64,000 bases of DNA from JACVRW01 sp963827065. GTDB taxonomy: Bacteria; Actinomycetota; Thermoleophilia; Solirubrobacterales; Thermoleophilaceae. Below the pieces are notes generated by a model. It was not told the origin of the DNA. It did no database searches and saw nothing but the letters and a program-made list of their open reading frames with translations. A program made the position numbers and the translations under genes. The stretch is from contig CAWGZM010000008.1 in assembly GCA_963827065.1 (NCBI GenBank), positions 1 to 64,000 of the forward strand. Direction: 5' to 3'. Shown here piece after piece: positions 59,971 to 64,000 of this stretch. Positions within the stretch are counted from its first letter, which is position 1. Every line of letters starts with the position of its first letter.

Positions 59971-60766
59971 TCGCGCTGGGGCACGCGCCCGACCGTCATC
60001 CGCTCCCAGTTCGCCAGGTCGGGGTACGAACGGGCGTCCTCGAGCAGTTCGCGCACCGCGGCGCCCTGCTCGTTGCCGTGCTCGAGCGCCACCTGCGTCC
60101 CCGACGGGGCGCCGGCCAGCAGCGCGCGGATCGCGTCGAGCCCGTCCTCCCCGGACACGAACGCTTCGCGCGGCTCGTAGCGGCGGATCTCCGGCTGCAG
60201 CTGGTTCCAGTCGCCGTCCGGTACATAAGGGAGATTCGCCACGATCAGGTCGAAATCGCCCTCCGGCACGCCGAACTCGTCCGTCACCTCGAGCGGCAGG
60301 CCGAGCCGCTCCGCGTTCTCGCGCGCCACCGCCGCCGCCGGCTGGTAGGGCTCATTGGCGGTGACCTTCAGGTCGGGGCGCTCGTCGAGCAGCGCGAGGG
60401 CGATCGCCCCTGCGCCCGTCCCCACGTCGTGCACCCGCGCGCCGGCAGGCTGCTCCCCGGCCACGTCCACAAGCAGCTCGGTCTCCGGCCGCGGGATGAT
60501 CGCGCGCCGGTCGATCCAGAGCTCAATGTGACGGAAGCCCTTGCGACCGAGGATGTACGCCACCGGCTCGCGCGCCACCCGCCTGCGCACGCTCTCGCCG
60601 ATGATGCGCGCGGCGGCCGGGGGGATCTCCATGTCCGGCTCCGTGAAGAGACGCGAGCGGTCGACCCCGAGGGCGTCGGCGATCAGCAGCTCCGCGTCCA
60701 GCCGCGGCGTCGAACAGCCGGCGGCTTCGATCGCGGTGACGGCGGCGTCGAGGGCGTCGCGAACAG

Positions 60767-60770
<4 letters not shown>
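59967..60770 (-). CDS. prmC: Peptide chain release factor N5-glutamine methyltransferase
   Basis: 267 aa, ATG start overlapping prfA as ATGA. An N-terminal helical domain, then motif I VHDVGTGAGAIALAL and the active-site NLPY (179-182, a variant of NPPY) in IVANLPYVPDGDW. It methylates the glutamine of the GGQ motif of release factors, its substrate being encoded immediately upstream. Confidence 0.95.
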
Positions 60771-61818
<1,048 letters not shown>

Positions 61819-61822
<4 letters not shown>

Positions 61823-62844
61823 ATGGCAGAGGGTACGCGGCCCCAGCCTGCTCGCTGCGCGAACTCCACGAGCCTGTGGAAATAGCCCTCGACGGCCGGC
61901 CCTGGACCGAGACCGCGGTCGTCGAAGCGCACGCGCATCGAGAAGTAGGGGAAGTACACCTCCAGCCGGCGCAGCCCGCGGTACTTGCGCCGCAGCCACG
62001 GATGCGCGACGCGGCGGTACAGCCCCGGCGGCAACACGGTGGGCGCCGGGCGCCGCAGATGCCCGGAGGCGAGCTCGAGCAAGCGCCCGACGGTCGTGGC
62101 GTTGCGGCCGGCGACGAGATGGAAGGTCCCGTCGGGCCCGTCCGTGACGAGCCCGTAGGCGCGGTCGGCCACGTAGTCCACCGGCACGATGTCGACCGGC
62201 GAGGAGCGCCGCGCCGGAATCGCGGGGATGCGGCCGCGCGCCAGGGCCTTGAGCGGGCCGTACAGCACGTTGAAGGAGGAGGTGCGGCCGGTACGGCTGT
62301 CGCCGACGACGATGCTCGGGCGCAGGATCTGGAGCGGCAGCCCGGCGGCCTCGCTGCGGATCATCCGCTCGGCCTCGAACTTCGAGCGCTCGTAGGTGTT
62401 GCGGAAGCGCTGCCCGACGTCGAGCTGATCCTCCCGGAAGAGGCCGCGCGGCTCGCCGGCCACGTACGCGGTGGACACGTACGTGAGTCGCTCGAGCCGG
62501 CGGCAGCGCTGCGCGAAGTCGACGACGTTGCGGGTGCCGTCGACGTTCACGCGGCGCGACTCCTCCAGGGACAGATCGAATGAAACGGATGCGGCACAGT
62601 GCACGACCGTGGTCACGTCCTGGGCGAGCCGCTCGCGGTTCTCCTCGGACAGCCCGAGGCCGGGCTGCTCGATGTCGCCGGCAACGGCGCTCAGGCGTGG
62701 GTGTGCCGGCAGCCGCTCAGCGGCCGCCTCGTCGTCGGCTGCGCGCACGAGCGCGTGAATCCGTCGATCGCCGCGCTCGATGAAACGGCGCAGCAACTCC
62801 ATCCCCACGAAACCCGTGGCGCCGGTCATAAGCACAGCGCCCAT
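61819..62844 (-). CDS. SDR-family NAD(P)-dependent reductase, thioester-reductase-like
   Basis: 341 aa from the ATG at 62844 (a GTG one codon earlier is possible). Rossmann motif MTGATGFVGMELLRRF, active-site YERSK in RFRNTYERSKFEAERM, and STAYVAG upstream of it. The pattern resembles extended SDRs of the NAD_binding_4 (fatty acyl/thioester reductase) type. The C-terminus is basic. It is inserted between DUF1385 and prfA; substrate unknown, possibly a lipid. Confidence 0.82.
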
Positions 62845-62879
62845 CACTTAGGGCTTTCCGTGCAGCGCCCGGACGAAAC

Positions 62880-63917
62880 CTAGGCGACGACCTCCATGCC
62901 GATCTTGTCGTCGTCGGACGCCGCCCGCGGGTTCTCGACGGCCAGGACAGCCTGGAGCGCAGCGATCGCGACCGCGAGCTGCGACAGGTCGGGCTCGCGC
63001 GTCGTGAGCCGCTGGAGCTGGATGCCGGGCCACATGAGGATGCGGGCCCAGCGCTTGGTGCGGTTCTTGCCGAACCACTTGATCAGCTCGAACGCAAGCC
63101 CCGCGACGATCGGGATACCGAGGATCCGCGACAGGAACAGCCACTGCCAGTCGAGCTTTCCGAGCGGCGCGAACACGACGATCGCCACGATCATCACAAG
63201 CAGCAGGAAGCTCGTCCCGCAGCGCGGGTGGAAGCGCGAGTAGCGCTGCGCGTTCTCGGGCGTCAGCTCCTCGCCGGCCTCGTAGCAGGAGATCGTCTTG
63301 TGTTCGGCCCCGTGGTACTCGAAGACGCGCTGCAGGTCGGGCATGCGCGAGATCAGCACGAGGTAGGCGAGGAAGATCGTGATTCGCACCAGCTTCTCGA
63401 TCACCACGAACACGATCGAGTTGGGGATCTGGTCCTGGAAGATGTTCGTGAGGCCGGCGGGCAGCAGGAAGAAGAGCCCGATCGCGAACAGCAGCGCGAA
63501 GACGATCGTGCCGACCCAGGCACCACCGCCGATCTCGGTCTTCTCCCCCTCCTCGTCCGGCGGCATCTGGGCGTTGGCCGAGATGCCGAGCGCGCGGAAG
63601 CCGATCTTGAGCGACTCGACGAGCGCGGCCACGCCGCGGATGACCGGCACGCGCAGGATGCGATGGCGCTTCGTCCAGGAGACGAGCGGCTCGGAGATCA
63701 CCTCGATCTCGCCCTTCGCCCCCTCCTTCGAGTCGGCGCCACCGGCGGCCAGCTGCTCGGGCGAGGGCTTGCGCACCGCGACCGCCCAGGTCGAGATGCC
63801 GCGCATCATGACCCCCTCGAGGACGGCCTGGCCGCCGATCGGGGCGTCCCGGGTGGCCTCGCGCAGGTGGTCCGGCGCGTTGCCGTTAGTGGACGGGGGG
63901 GCGCTCACCGTCCTCAT
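62880..63917 (-). CDS. DUF1385 family membrane protein (YqhQ-like)
   Basis: 345 aa, ATG start. Family signatures IGGQAVLEGVMMRG near the N-terminus and FEYHGAEHKTISCYEAGEEL in the middle, with four or five membrane helices between ~130 and 280. The conserved ExHGAEHK histidines and GGQAVLEGVMMRG suggest an enzymatic or metal-binding role, but none has been shown. Its linkage to prfA is common in Gram-positive bacteria. Confidence 0.92.
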   Translation of the reverse strand: MRTVSAPPSTNGNAPDHLREATRDAPIGGQAVLEGVMMRGISTWAVAVRKPSPEQLAAGGADSKEGAKGEIEVISEPLVSWTKRHRILRVPVIRGVAALVESLKIGFRALGISANAQMPPDEEGEKTEIGGGAWVGTIVFALLFAIGLFFLLPAGLTNIFQDQIPNSIVFVVIEKLVRITIFLAYLVLISRMPDLQRVFEYHGAEHKTISCYEAGEELTPENAQRYSRFHPRCGTSFLLLVMIVAIVVFAPLGKLDWQWLFLSRILGIPIVAGLAFELIKWFGKNRTKRWARILMWPGIQLQRLTTREPDLSQLAVAIAALQAVLAVENPRAASDDDKIGMEVVA

Positions 63918-63929
63918 CGTATCGGCGGC

Positions 63930-64000
63930 TCAGCTGCTTCCCTGAACCGAGTCGTCCCGCCGCGCCGTCTTGGGACATCCGAGCTCGTCGACGTTGTCGC
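63930..64000 (-). CDS. 3' end of a gene running off the window
   Basis: The last 22 codons (ending CPKTARRDDSVQGSS, stop TGA at 63930-63932) have a G/C-biased third position and lie 12 bp ahead of the DUF1385 start on the same strand. In related genomes rho or rpmE would be expected here, but this tail does not look like either, so the product is unknown. Confidence 0.35.
   Translation of the reverse strand, partial: DNVDELGCPKTARRDDSVQGSS

Overview
This is 64 kb of high-GC bacterial DNA. The gene content and order point to an actinobacterium, most likely the class Thermoleophilia (Solirubrobacterales/Gaiellales-like). The evidence is frequent GTG and TTG starts, many 4-bp start/stop overlaps, an rsbR-S-T stressosome set, and the order DUF1385 - reductase - prfA - prmC - tsaC - glyA - hlyIII - tagO near a complete F1Fo ATP synthase operon. 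The class is an inference from content and synteny; no rRNA, tRNA or CRISPR array was seen.

0-18.5 kb is a surface-glycan locus. It holds small-molecule methyltransferases, a phytanoyl-CoA-dioxygenase-like enzyme, two tandem StrF-like glycosyltransferases, an ABC exporter (Wzt-like ATPase with C-terminal glycan-recognition domain, plus Wzm-like permease), a large WsaF-like two-domain glycosyltransferase, an O-antigen-ligase-like polymerase/ligase, three further GT4-type enzymes (one fused to a GT2) and a small LPXTG-type surface protein. A perfect 25-bp-arm hairpin closes the locus.

18.5-34.5 kb is mixed metabolic and accessory content: an AidB-like acyl-CoA dehydrogenase, a double glyoxalase-fold protein, a secreted alpha/beta hydrolase, a class C beta-lactamase-like hydrolase, a membrane protein with a PI-PLC-like domain, an APC permease with a hairpin over its ribosome binding site, a frameshifted GAP-family gene, a cold-shock protein with a small basic neighbour, a transglutaminase-like protein, an MFS pump, and an epoxide hydrolase divergent from a TetR regulator with two palindromes between them.

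34.5-42.1 kb is the ATP synthase operon (atpI-like, B, E, F, H, A, G, D, C) on the minus strand. A 10-bp direct repeat with 11-bp period lies upstream, and alpha and beta have acidic C-terminal tails. Next comes an exported protein carrying a sigma-70 region-4-like helix-turn-helix.

45.0-50.2 kb is the most interesting system: a same-strand set of a (frameshifted) TetR regulator, rsbR, rsbS, rsbT, an RsbX-like PP2C phosphatase, an RsbU_N-GAF protein without phosphatase domain, and a GGDEF/HD-GYP enzyme. It looks like a stressosome wired to cyclic di-GMP; no sigma-B, rsbV or rsbW is in the window.

50.2-64 kb holds a coiled-coil protein set, DUF6518-like and YjbQ proteins, a frameshifted HhH-GPD glycosylase, a decayed SnoaL-like gene, an Rv2578c-type radical SAM protein interrupted by a LAGLIDADG intein exactly at a cluster cysteine, and the tagO...DUF1385 housekeeping operon. 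Three genes in the window carry one extra nucleotide each, so read-level checking of the assembly is advisable.
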